Below, piece by piece: positions 1-7,493 of a stretch of DNA of 13,634 nt. The translations under genes were made by a program, and so were the position numbers. How positions within the stretch are numbered: the first letter of the stretch is position 1; the number at the start of each line of letters is the position of its first letter. The DNA is from JAZLIC01 sp045617225 (lineage in GTDB: Bacteria > Bacillota > Clostridia > Monoglobales > Monoglobaceae): the NCBI GenBank assembly GCA_045617225.1, contig JAZLIC010000076.1, positions 1 through 13,634 of the forward strand, read 5' to 3'. Below the pieces are notes generated by a model, which was not told the origin of the DNA, did no database searches, and worked only from the letters and a program-made list of their open reading frames with translations.

Positions 1-56
1 GCCCCCCCCGACCAATCAAAGAGGGACGGGATGTCGAGGACGCCCCCCCCTCCAAT
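1..56. repeat. C-tract-bearing short direct repeat, possibly cut by the window edge
   Basis: Two runs of eight C (2-9 and 43-50) each sit inside a similar short block: G, C8, then CCAAT after one or two bases (1-16 and 42-56). The two blocks are direct repeats with a period of about 41 bases. Between them lies a G-rich stretch (23-39, GGGACGGG...GTCGAGGA) of the kind seen in dispersed intergenic repeats of Clostridia; that resemblance is from memory and not tested. No coding region or ribosome binding site is visible in 1-127. The left boundary may be an artefact of the window edge. Confidence 0.35.
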
Positions 57-77
57 ATAGTATGGATTAAACGGCAT

Positions 78-107
78 AAAAAACGGGCGGTCACACAGGG
101 ACCGCCC
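78..107 (-). terminator. Intrinsic terminator of the alaS-HIT operon, made from REP copy A
   Basis: Read on the minus strand, the stem GGGCGGTC / GACCGCCC is followed by G and then six T (complement of 78-83), the layout of a rho-independent terminator. It lies just downstream of the HIT gene stop and is the only terminator-like structure seen at the end of the eight-gene minus-strand run. It coincides with a repeat-family palindrome, so the repeat appears to have been adopted as the operon terminator. Confidence 0.75.
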
Positions 108-111
108 CTAC
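84..111. repeat. REP-like palindrome, copy A
   Basis: An 8-bp perfect stem, GGGCGGTC (85-92) with GACCGCCC (100-107), surrounds a 7-nt loop (ACACAGG), with C before it and CTAC after. It matches the two palindromes inside the transposase gene (10776-10802 and 10921-10947) except for the inner stem. There GT/AC is replaced by AC/GT, so the sequence changed while pairing was kept. It is therefore a member of the same dispersed family. The HIT gene ends 17 nt away on the minus strand. Confidence 0.8.
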
Positions 112-127
112 TATTCTGCTTTTTCTT

Positions 128-472
128 TTAGCCCGGAGGCCATTGTAATTGTCTGCCGGCTAAAACATGGAAGTGTATATGCTCTACGGTCTGTGCGCCA
201 TCTCTGCCGCAGTTATTTACAACTCGATAACCGTTATCCGCAAATCCAAGTTCCTTTGCAACCTTTGCAATCACTGCAAAGATATGGCCTACAACACCTG
301 CGTTTTCGTCGCTTAACTCATTTGCAGAAGAAATATGAACCTTCGGTATAACTATAAAATGGGTAGGTGCCTGCGGTGCAATGTCATAAAACGCATACAC
401 CAAATCATCCTCGTACACCTTTTTTGAAGGTATTTCACCTGCAATAATCTTACAGAAAAGACAATCTTCCAT
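128..472 (-). CDS. HIT family protein (Hint/PKCI-type nucleotide hydrolase)
   Basis: The 114-residue length is normal for the small Hint branch of the histidine triad family. Members bind purine nucleotides and hydrolyse AMP-lysine, AMP-N or related phosphoramidates in the cytoplasm. The N-terminal CLFCKIIAGEIPSK block (residues 4-17) and the triad H98-I-H100-F-H102 near the C-terminus, followed by G-R and W-P-P-G, are diagnostic. C4 and C7 suggest the metal-binding subgroup, but the remaining ligands are not clear to me. The start ATG has AAGGGGTG upstream. The gene begins 11 nt after the alaS stop and is probably co-transcribed with it. Removal of aminoacyl-adenylates is a known Hint activity and would suit this position, but that link is inference. 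Confidence 0.93.
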   Translation of the reverse strand: MEDCLFCKIIAGEIPSKKVYEDDLVYAFYDIAPQAPTHFIVIPKVHISSANELSDENAGVVGHIFAVIAKVAKELGFADNGYRVVNNCGRDGAQTVEHIHFHVLAGRQLQWPPG

Positions 473-483
473 TATCTCACCCC

Positions 484-3117
484 TTAACCTATTTGATTTG
501 CCAAAATATCTTTTACCTTTTCAATAGCGCTTTCTGCCTTTGAAACATCCTTGCCGCCTGCCTGAGCGCTGTCCGGTTTACCACCGCCGCCGCCGCCCAT
601 TTCCTTTGCGACTTCCGAGATAATCTTGCCGGCGTGTGCACCCTTTTCGATAGCTTCTTTTGTTGCCATTGAAATTATATTTACCTTGCCGTCTGCCTTT
701 GACGCAAGGACAATGAGTGCAGAGGCTTCGTCCTTCTTTAAGTTATCGCCGACTTCACGCAAAGTATTCATATCCATACCGTCGTCCATAACCTTTGCGA
801 TAACCTTAATGCCACCAACCTCTGTTGCACCTTCCTTAATATCGCCTACTGCATCCTTTGCAAGCTTGCTCTTTAACTTATCGACTTCACGCTTTGCATC
901 TTTAAGTGCGTCATTTAAGCCCTGTACCTTTGCTTCAATATCGGCAGGATTTGTCTTTAATAATTTTGCGGTACTTTGCAAAATTAAATCCTTTTCTTTA
1001 AGAAGCTCCAAGACGCCAAGTCCCGTTACGCCCTCAATTCTGCGCACACCTGCGGCAACGCCCGACTCCGAAGTAATCTTTAAAAGTCCGAGCTTGCCTG
1101 TGCTTACTGCGTGTGAACCGCCGCAAAGCTCTGTACTGAAATCGCCCATCTTTACAACACGGACGGTATCACCGTACTTTTCACTAAACAAAGCAATAGC
1201 ACCCATTTCCTTTGCTTCTTTAAGCGCCATCTCCGTGCAGGTGATGGGAAGTGCCTCCAAAATCTTTTGGTTGACAATCTCCTCAACCTCTTTAAGCTCT
1301 CCGTCTGTCATTGCGGAGAAGTGTGAAAAGTCAAATCTGAATCTATACTCATCAACATAAGAGCCTGCCTGTGCTACATGGTTACCAAGCACCTGTCTTA
1401 AAGCCGCCTGTACCAAATGCACTGCGGAATGATTACGACGTATAGCGTCACGCCTTGTGCCGTCAATCTTGGTTTCAACCTTATCGGAAACTTTAAACTC
1501 TCCGCTCTCTACAATACCCTTATGCAAGAACTTTCCGTTCTGCTTTTTGGTATCCAAAACTTTAAAGACATTGCCGCCCGATACAATAACGCCGCTGTCG
1601 CCGACCTGACCGCCCGACTCTGCATAGAATGTGGTCTTGTCAAGCACCAAAACGCCTTCGTCGCCTTTACTGATGCTATCAACTCTGCCACTCTCTTTTG
1701 ATATACCGAGGACTTTTGCCTCTGCCTCATAAGCATCATATCCGCAGAAGATGGTATTTCCCTCGATTGTCTTAAAGATGTCCTCTTCCCAAGCGGCATC
1801 TTCCATATCACCACGAGCGCTTCTTGCACGCTCACGCTGAGCGTTCATAAGCTCATCAAACTTATCACGCTCAACCTCAAAACCGCTCTCTGCCAAAATT
1901 TCTTTTGTAAGGTCAATCGGAAATCCGTATGTATCGTAAAGCTTAAAAGCGTTCTCGCCGCTAAGGCTCTTTTTATTATTCTCACGCATTTCCTGCATAT
2001 AGCCATCCAAAATAACCATACCCTGGTCAATGGTTTCCGCAAAGCGCTCCTCCTCAACCTTGATAACCTTTTCGATATACTCAAACTTTTCTTCAAGCTC
2101 CGGATAAGCGGTCTTTGACTCCTCGGCTACAACTTTTGCCAGACGGTAAAGGAAGGTATCATTGATACCAAGCATTTTGCCGTGGCGTGCCGCACGCCTG
2201 AGCAGACGGCGAAGTACATATCCACGGCCCTCGTTTGACGGCAGTACACCGTCGGAAACCAAGAACACCGTGCTTCTGATATGGTCGGTAATTACACGGA
2301 GAGAAATATCCGTACTTTTATCCTTGCCATAAGTTACGCCTGCCATCTTTGCCGCACTGTCCAAAACCTTGCGGATAGTGTCAACCTCAAATATAGAGGT
2401 CACGCCCTGCATAATGCAAGCAATTCTCTCAAGCCCCATACCGGTATCAATATTAGGGTGTGCAAGCTTGTTATAAACTCCGTTCTCGTCCTTATCGAAC
2501 TGTGTGAAAACAAGATTCCAGAACTCAACAAAACGGTCACAGTCACAACCTACCGCACAATCGGGGCTTCCGCAACCGAACTCCTCGCCTCGGTCAAAGT
2601 AAATCTCACTGCAAGGGCCGCAAGGGCCTGTACCGATTTCCCAGAAGTTATCCTCCTTGCCTAAATATACAATACGGTCTTTGCTTACGCCGACTTTTTG
2701 CGTCCATATCTCAACCGCCTCATTATCGTCCTCATAAACACTTACCCAAAGTCTGTCAACAGGTATTTCAAGAACCTTTGTGATAAACTCCCACGCCCAT
2801 GCGGTAGCCTCATTCTTAAAATAGTCACCGAATGAGAAGTTGCCGAGCATCTCAAAAAATGTACCGTGGCGTGCAGTAAGACCTACCTGCTCTATATCAG
2901 GTGTGCGGATACACTTCTGGCAGGTTGTAACTCTCTTTTTAGGCGGAACTTCCTTACCTGTAAAGTATGGTTTAAGCGGTGCCATACCTGCATTGATAAG
3001 CAAAAGGCTTGCATCATTCTGCGGTACAAGCGGAAAAGACGGAAGTCTTAAATGTTCCTTGCTCTCAAAAAAAGATAAGTATTTTTCTCTGATTTCATTT
3101 AATCCTAATTTCTGCAT
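484..3117 (-). CDS. alaS: Alanine--tRNA ligase
   Basis: Charges tRNA-Ala with alanine and removes misacylated Ser/Gly. The 877-residue length is full size. The class II catalytic domain spans about residues 1-240 (R-HGTFFEMLGNFSFGDYF at 83-100, GTGPCGPCSEI at 163-172, DTGMGLERI at 224-232), followed by the tRNA-recognition region to about 450. The editing domain carries the zinc ligands H563 and H567 (NHSAVH) and C665 and H669 (CGGSH). The C-Ala/DHHA1 domain ends with a GGGGGGKPD motif (841-849) after a coiled coil at about 725-755. All key residues are present. The ATG follows GAGGGATG. A consensus-like promoter lies just upstream at 3160-3188, and the leader of about 36 nt is too short for a T-box. 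The HIT gene follows after 11 nt. Confidence 0.98.
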   Translation of the reverse strand: MQKLGLNEIREKYLSFFESKEHLRLPSFPLVPQNDASLLLINAGMAPLKPYFTGKEVPPKKRVTTCQKCIRTPDIEQVGLTARHGTFFEMLGNFSFGDYFKNEATAWAWEFITKVLEIPVDRLWVSVYEDDNEAVEIWTQKVGVSKDRIVYLGKEDNFWEIGTGPCGPCSEIYFDRGEEFGCGSPDCAVGCDCDRFVEFWNLVFTQFDKDENGVYNKLAHPNIDTGMGLERIACIMQGVTSIFEVDTIRKVLDSAAKMAGVTYGKDKSTDISLRVITDHIRSTVFLVSDGVLPSNEGRGYVLRRLLRRAARHGKMLGINDTFLYRLAKVVAEESKTAYPELEEKFEYIEKVIKVEEERFAETIDQGMVILDGYMQEMRENNKKSLSGENAFKLYDTYGFPIDLTKEILAESGFEVERDKFDELMNAQRERARSARGDMEDAAWEEDIFKTIEGNTIFCGYDAYEAEAKVLGISKESGRVDSISKGDEGVLVLDKTTFYAESGGQVGDSGVIVSGGNVFKVLDTKKQNGKFLHKGIVESGEFKVSDKVETKIDGTRRDAIRRNHSAVHLVQAALRQVLGNHVAQAGSYVDEYRFRFDFSHFSAMTDGELKEVEEIVNQKILEALPITCTEMALKEAKEMGAIALFSEKYGDTVRVVKMGDFSTELCGGSHAVSTGKLGLLKITSESGVAAGVRRIEGVTGLGVLELLKEKDLILQSTAKLLKTNPADIEAKVQGLNDALKDAKREVDKLKSKLAKDAVGDIKEGATEVGGIKVIAKVMDDGMDMNTLREVGDNLKKDEASALIVLASKADGKVNIISMATKEAIEKGAHAGKIISEVAKEMGGGGGGKPDSAQAGGKDVSKAESAIEKVKDILANQIG

Positions 3118-3159
3118 TTTTCATCCCTCATAATTTCAATTTATTGAAGTATAAAGTCT

Positions 3160-3188
3160 ATTATACTAATTTTCATCCTCATAGTCAA
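3160..3188 (-). promoter_or_regulatory. Sigma-A-type promoter for alaS-HIT, inside the end of the DUF4364 gene
   Basis: On the minus strand, TTGACT (complement of 3183-3188) is followed by exactly 17 nt and then TATAAT (complement of 3160-3165). This is one mismatch from the housekeeping consensus, with ideal spacing. The -35 box and spacer lie within the last codons of the DUF4364 gene. Transcription should start near 3153, giving a leader of about 36 nt before alaS. This would let alaS and the HIT gene be transcribed independently of the upstream six genes. Confidence 0.75.
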
Positions 3189-3699
3189 GCATCTTCAAGA
3201 CTGTGCGATATATTTCTTCTGCTTTTTCCTCTAATTTTTTTGAAGCACGTGTTGCTTCGTTATATCCGCCCATATCAATACTGAGCTTAAACATCTCCGC
3301 ACCGCCGTCTAACATATTAAGTGTTGCCATATACCTGTTAGTGCCGACAGGGACAACATCTGTCGTACAGGCGTTGGGGTCGGTTTGAGTATCGAATTTC
3401 AGTCTGCCTATCTCCTCATCGATATGCGTCCTTACACTTCCGGGGACACGCTCATAGAAAAACTCATTTGTGTCCGCCCCTTTCGGAGTAAGTGCACACG
3501 ACTCCTCATTGCGATAGAATGTTCTCGACACATACCCATCATCTATAAGCTCGTTTAGCATTATTGCAAAGTTAAAATAGTTCATAACTTCCTTTTCCCA
3601 GGTCAAGACCTTGCATAAAACTTCCATATCTATGGGTGCGTTATTCTTTTTCAGGGTATATAAAATAGCAAACTTCATTTCATCGTGTTTAAGAAACAT
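3166..3699 (-). CDS. DUF4364 family protein (winged-helix-like, function unknown)
   Basis: A 177-residue protein of the DUF4364 family, recognised from its overall pattern. The N-terminal segment is short helices resembling a winged helix (MKFAILYTLKKNNAPIDMEVL, then YFNFAIMLNELIDDGYV). A 'CALTPKGADT' strand follows, then a C-terminal alpha/beta region ending in acidic residues. Family function is not established, though the fold suggests a DNA-binding or regulatory role. I chose the ATG at 3699 rather than the in-frame one at 3750. It has AAGGAG 13 nt upstream and overlaps degV by 11 nt, whereas 3750 would overlap degV by 62 nt. The same TAAGGAG sequence lies within the last codons of degV, so translation of the two is probably coupled. 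The alaS promoter overlaps its 3' end. Confidence 0.8.
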   Translation of the reverse strand: MFLKHDEMKFAILYTLKKNNAPIDMEVLCKVLTWEKEVMNYFNFAIMLNELIDDGYVSRTFYRNEESCALTPKGADTNEFFYERVPGSVRTHIDEEIGRLKFDTQTDPNACTTDVVPVGTNRYMATLNMLDGGAEMFKLSIDMGGYNEATRASKKLEEKAEEIYRTVLKMLDYEDEN

Positions 3700-4555
3700 A
3701 GTTTTTATACGACTCCTTATGCTTAAAATAAATTCCCATAAGACCGACACCGGCGTGAGATGTGATAATAGGTCCGATATGACCTACATAAATTTTGTCC
3801 GGGTTAAACCGCTCCTCCACCATAGCCTTTAAGATTTCAAGCTTATCTCCCGCATCGGAGTGCAGAAGGATAATCTCGCTGTCCTCTCTGTCCCATCTCT
3901 CGTCTACATAATCACAGAGGACCGACATAGCCTTTTTAAGGCCTCTCACCTTCTTGCAGGCTTCAACCAAGCCGTCATTTATCGTCAGGACAGGCTTTAT
4001 ATCAAGAGCGCGGCTTATTACCATTGTTGTAGCCTTAATGCGTCCGTTCTTTTGAAGGAAGGTTAAGTCATCAACCACAAAGTATGCAGAGTCACGCTCA
4101 AATGCTTCGGTTACAAAGTCAATAATCTCCTCTTTGCTCTTTCCGTCCCTTGCCATCTCTGCCGCCTTGATTACATTGTTACCGATAACCCAAGCAAACA
4201 TTGTGGAATCTATAACGGTTATGTCAAGACCTTCTTCGCAAAGCTCATTCGCTATTACGCAGGAGGTATTGTATAAACCGCTGCCGTTTGCGGACATTGT
4301 AATATGAATAACGCTGTTTCCGCCTTCGCAAAGTCTGCGGTAAGCGTTTTCTACTTCCATAGGGCTCATCTGGCTTGTTGAGGGGATAGACTCTGCGGTT
4401 CTTATCTTTTCATAAAAAGCTTCATAATCCAAATCCTTATCCGCAACAATGCTCTCACCATCCAAGTTTATCATAAATGGCAAAATTTCTATTCCAAGTT
4501 CCTCTGCCACCTCTTTTTTAATATCTGCGGCGGCATCTGTCATAATTCTAATCAT
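3689..4555 (-). CDS. DegV family fatty-acid-binding protein
   Basis: A protein of about 288 residues with the DegV layout. The N-terminal IRIMTDAAADIKKEVAEELGI matches the 'DSaaDlp' opening. It continues with the ILPFMINLDGES strand, STSQMSPMEVENAYR (the conserved T-S-Q loop contacting the fatty-acid carboxylate), VIDSTM and LKNGRI-like FLQKNGRIKA, with KPVLTINDG. Some DegV proteins (FakB in Staphylococcus) present bound fatty acid to the kinase FakA. No FakA is in this window, so the partner is unknown. I chose ATG at 4555. A TTG at 4561, two codons earlier, is the alternative. AGAGGAAAG lies upstream and fits either start. The gene overlaps trmL by 8 nt and the DUF4364 gene by 11 nt, so all three are likely translationally coupled. 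Confidence 0.93.
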   Translation of the reverse strand: MIRIMTDAAADIKKEVAEELGIEILPFMINLDGESIVADKDLDYEAFYEKIRTAESIPSTSQMSPMEVENAYRRLCEGGNSVIHITMSANGSGLYNTSCVIANELCEEGLDITVIDSTMFAWVIGNNVIKAAEMARDGKSKEEIIDFVTEAFERDSAYFVVDDLTFLQKNGRIKATTMVISRALDIKPVLTINDGLVEACKKVRGLKKAMSVLCDYVDERWDREDSEIILLHSDAGDKLEILKAMVEERFNPDKIYVGHIGPIITSHAGVGLMGIYFKHKESYKNYVS

Positions 4556-5048
4556 TTGCAAACTTTCCTCTCGTTTCTAAATTATTAAAATCAAATTGTC
4601 TTAAAACTTCGTATGCGATTACGGCGACTGAATTTGAAAGGTTAAGGGAACGCTTATTCACCTTCATCGGAATTCTGACAGCCGTATCTAAATTTTCAAG
4701 GATAAGCTCCTCCGGCAGTCCTTTTGTTTCCTTGCCGAATACCAGGAATATATCCTTGTCCCCATTCAATGTATAATCAACCTCACAATGTGTCTTTGCC
4801 GCCTTTGTAGAGCAGTAATAAAATACACCGTTTGGGTACTTCTCCAAAACTTCTTCAAAGCTGTTATACTCATAGAGTTCAAGCTCGTCCCAATAATCAA
4901 GTCCGGCTCTGCGCACCTGCTTTTCGCTTATATCAAAGCCAAGCGGATGCACCAAATGGAGCGGCGAATCAATAATCGAACATGTCCTTGAAATATTCCC
5001 TGTATTTGACGGAATTTCAGGCTCCACCAACACAATATGCAATCTCAT
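4548..5048 (-). CDS. trmL: tRNA (cytidine(34)-2'-O)-methyltransferase TrmL
   Basis: A 166-residue SPOUT-class methyltransferase. The family 2'-O-methylates the wobble base (Cm34 or cmnm5Um34) of certain tRNA-Leu, using S-adenosylmethionine. Visible motifs are the N-terminal VLVEPEIPSNTGNISRTC (residues 7-23), the FGKETKGLPEELI loop (104-116) and the knot region RIPM..V..RSLNLSNSVAVIAYEVLRQ (125-151). The length is standard for a stand-alone SPOUT domain without extra RNA-binding domains. The ATG follows AGGAGATATAAGT, a good ribosome binding site. It sits 11 nt downstream of comM and overlaps degV by 8 nt, within a housekeeping operon. Relatives (TrmH and others) are longer and lack this compact form, so the assignment is firm. 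Confidence 0.95.
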   Translation of the reverse strand: MRLHIVLVEPEIPSNTGNISRTCSIIDSPLHLVHPLGFDISEKQVRRAGLDYWDELELYEYNSFEEVLEKYPNGVFYYCSTKAAKTHCEVDYTLNGDKDIFLVFGKETKGLPEELILENLDTAVRIPMKVNKRSLNLSNSVAVIAYEVLRQFDFNNLETRGKFAND

Positions 5049-5059
5049 ACTTATATCTC

Positions 5060-6592
5060 CTATGCCCAGAACTTCCTGTCAAGAGAACGATACTGTATCG
5101 CCTCCGCAATATGCTCCGTTTTAATATTTTCGCTTCCGTCAAGGTCGGCAATAGTTCTTGCCACCTTTAAAATTCTGTTATGAGCACGGGCACTTAGTCC
5201 AAGCATCTCAAACGCCTGACGGAGCATTGTATGCTCTGCCTGTCCTATCTTGCAGAACTCCTCTGTCATTGCCGCATTTAACTGACTGTTTGAATATATA
5301 TCCGTGCCCTTATATCTCTTATTTTGTATCTCTCTGGCACGATTGACACGCTTCTTTATCTCCTTAGAGGACTCCGCCTTGCCGGAATACTCCAAATCGT
5401 CATACTGTACCGCAGGCACTTCTACATGCAAATCTATTCTGTCAAGCAAGGGTCCGCTGACCTTGTTTAAGTACTTACTGATTTTATTCGGCGGACAGGT
5501 ACATTCGTGATTACTGTCCCCATAATAGCCGCAGGGGCAAGGGTTCATTGATGCAACCATCATTATGTTACATGGATACGCAAAAGTTCCGCTTGCCCTT
5601 GAAATCGTTACAAATCCGTCCTCCAACGGTTGACGCAAAACCTCTAATGTATCTTTTCTGAATTCAGGAAGCTCATCTAAAAACAAGACACCGTTATGCG
5701 ACAGGCTGACCTCGCCCGGTTTCGGATAGGTGCCGCCACCCGACATACCAACAGACGAAATTGTGTGATGAGGACTTCTGAACGGTCTGTTTAAAACCAT
5801 CGGCATACCGCTTGGAAGCCTTCCTGCAATACTATGTATCTTGGTAACTTCAAGTGCCTCATCAAAGGTAAGGTCAGGCAGTATTGACGGTATGCGTTGT
5901 GCAAGCATTGTCTTACCTGAGCCCGGAGGGCCGATAAGAAGCAGGTTATGTCCTCCTGCCGCCGCAACCTCTAAGGCACGCTTGGCGTTCTGTTGTCCTT
6001 TTACATCTGCAAAGTCTAAGGCACACTCTGCCGCCTTTGCAAAAAGGTCGTCTGTATTTACATAAGTAGGCTCGATAACTTTAAGTCCTTGAAGGCACAT
6101 TATAAGCTGTGACAAATCCTCAATTCCGAAAATCTCCGCACCGCTTACAACCGCCGCCTCCTCCGCATTATCCTTCGGCACGAAAATTCTGCGTACGCCT
6201 GCCTGATAAAGAGATATAACCATCGGCAAAACGCCGTGTATCGGACGCAGCGTACCGTCAAGGGATAACTCGCCCAAAAATGCACAACCATCAAAGTTAA
6301 CCTCGCCGAGTTGCTCCGAAGCCGCAAGAAGCCCCATAGCAATCGGCAAATCCAAATATGCGCCTTCCTTTTTTACATCGGCAGGGGCAAGGTTTACAAC
6401 CACCTTTTTAGGCGGTATGGAATATCCGCTGTTCTTTACCGCACTGCGGATACGCTCCTTCGACTCCTTTACCGCAGTATCGGGAAGTCCGACTATGTCC
6501 CATTGCGGCAAGCCGCCGCTCATATCGGTTTCTACACGGACTATGTAGCCGTTGATACCCGTAAGCCCTGCGCTTAATATTTTACTTATCAT
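5060..6592 (-). CDS. comM: YifB/ComM family Mg-chelatase-like AAA+ ATPase
   Basis: A full-length 510-residue protein. The ComM_N (Lon-protease-like, S5 fold) domain covers about residues 20-140 and contains GLPDTAVKESKERIRSA. The AAA+ Mg-chelatase domain has Walker A GPPGSGKT (221-228), Walker B GVLFLDELPEF (301-311), the RSPHHTISS loop (272-280) and an arginine-finger region PLLDRID (381-387). Cysteines C352, C354, C364 and C366 (CPCG ... CTC) form a zinc-ribbon-like insert typical of the family. A C-terminal Mg-chelatase lid domain follows, with SARAHNRILKVARTIADL. In Gram-negatives ComM is a helicase promoting branch migration during natural transformation. Its role in Clostridia is less clear. 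The ATG follows AGAGGTG. It lies 10 nt after the pyridoxal kinase gene and 11 nt before trmL. Confidence 0.96.
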   Translation of the reverse strand: MISKILSAGLTGINGYIVRVETDMSGGLPQWDIVGLPDTAVKESKERIRSAVKNSGYSIPPKKVVVNLAPADVKKEGAYLDLPIAMGLLAASEQLGEVNFDGCAFLGELSLDGTLRPIHGVLPMVISLYQAGVRRIFVPKDNAEEAAVVSGAEIFGIEDLSQLIMCLQGLKVIEPTYVNTDDLFAKAAECALDFADVKGQQNAKRALEVAAAGGHNLLLIGPPGSGKTMLAQRIPSILPDLTFDEALEVTKIHSIAGRLPSGMPMVLNRPFRSPHHTISSVGMSGGGTYPKPGEVSLSHNGVLFLDELPEFRKDTLEVLRQPLEDGFVTISRASGTFAYPCNIMMVASMNPCPCGYYGDSNHECTCPPNKISKYLNKVSGPLLDRIDLHVEVPAVQYDDLEYSGKAESSKEIKKRVNRAREIQNKRYKGTDIYSNSQLNAAMTEEFCKIGQAEHTMLRQAFEMLGLSARAHNRILKVARTIADLDGSENIKTEHIAEAIQYRSLDRKFWA

Positions 6593-6602
6593 ATCTGCAC
6601 CT

Positions 6603-7493
6603 CTATATTTCTATATATCGTTTCTCTACATCTGACTTTGAAAAATAATTTGTAAGAAGCGGCTCAAAAAGTACGCCTTCACGGATTTTTATCTCAGGGT
6701 GCTTTATGGTTTCCTGTATCGCTCTGTAAACAAAATCCGCCGCAATATTTGCCGCCTCGATAGTATCCATTCCTTTAAGAAGCGCCCCTGTTAAAACGCT
6801 TGAATACACATCGCCCGTACCGTGAAACGGACGATTTACAAAGCCGCAATTTACCTTCCAATAACGGTCTGATTTCTTATCATAGACCGCAACACACATA
6901 GAATTTTCTGAGTCCATAACGCTTGTAATTACCACTCTGTCTGCGCCGAGAGCGGACAGTCTGTATAAATAATCCTTTACCATAGCGTTACTGAGCGGAT
7001 GATTTGGATACGGCTCGTCCAAAAGCAAGCACGCTTCTGTCACATTCGGAGTAATCACATCTGCTATGGAGCATAGCTTCTTCATACCGTCTCTTAAAGT
7101 ATTCATTCTCTCGGAATACACTTTCTTTACATCAAGCAAGGTATTGTCACCGAGAACAGGGTCAACCACCAAAAGCGTACCGTTCTTCTTTTCCGTTGAC
7201 ATAAAATCATAGAGAATATCTATTTGCTCTTTACTTCCCATATATCCGCTGTAAATTGCGTCAAAATCTATATCAAGACTTTTCCAATGATGAATAATCT
7301 TCTCCATCTCGCCTGTCAGGTCGCAAAATGTGTACCCCTTAAAATCGTAAGTGTGGGTAGAAAGCACCGCAGTAGGAAGCGGGCAAACCTCTATCCCCAT
7401 TGCAGAAAGGATTGGCATTGCCTCGGTTAAAGACACCTTGCCGAAGCCGGAAAGGTCGTGTACCGCCGCAACACGTGGTATTATATTATTCAT
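6603..7493 (-). CDS. pdxK: Pyridoxal/pyridoxamine kinase (PfkB/ribokinase superfamily)
   Basis: A 296-residue kinase that phosphorylates vitamin B6 vitamers with ATP to make PLP precursors. Its features are VAAVHDLSGFGKVSL (residues 8-22) at the vitamer site, LLVVDPVLGDN (107-117), ITPNVTEA (147-154) and the anion-hole motif FHGTGDVYSS (223-232), where D228 is the expected catalytic base. The length and the pyridoxal-kinase-specific SGYMGS (82-87) separate it from other ribokinase-fold enzymes such as ThiD. The ATG overlaps the rsuA-like gene by 8 nt, with GGAG 10 nt upstream inside that gene, so translation is probably coupled. comM follows after 10 nt. It would supply PLP to enzymes such as the MetY encoded at 8779-10047, though that connection is not specific. 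Confidence 0.93.
   Translation of the reverse strand: MNNIIPRVAAVHDLSGFGKVSLTEAMPILSAMGIEVCPLPTAVLSTHTYDFKGYTFCDLTGEMEKIIHHWKSLDIDFDAIYSGYMGSKEQIDILYDFMSTEKKNGTLLVVDPVLGDNTLLDVKKVYSERMNTLRDGMKKLCSIADVITPNVTEACLLLDEPYPNHPLSNAMVKDYLYRLSALGADRVVITSVMDSENSMCVAVYDKKSDRYWKVNCGFVNRPFHGTGDVYSSVLTGALLKGMDTIEAANIAADFVYRAIQETIKHPEIKIREGVLFEPLLTNYFSKSDVEKRYIEI

Noticed and set aside
626..1360. 244-residue plus-strand open frame inside alaS
   Set aside because: Antisense to a complete, unmistakable alaS; low-complexity Ser/Phe/Ile-rich product and no ribosome binding site.
3118..3165. T-box leader before alaS
   Set aside because: Only 48 nt lie between the genes, with no specifier stem or T-box motif.
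3700..3750. Longer N-terminus for the DUF4364 protein (start at 3750)
   Set aside because: Would overlap degV by 62 nt and add a segment not typical of the family; ATG 3699 has AAGGAG upstream within degV's end.
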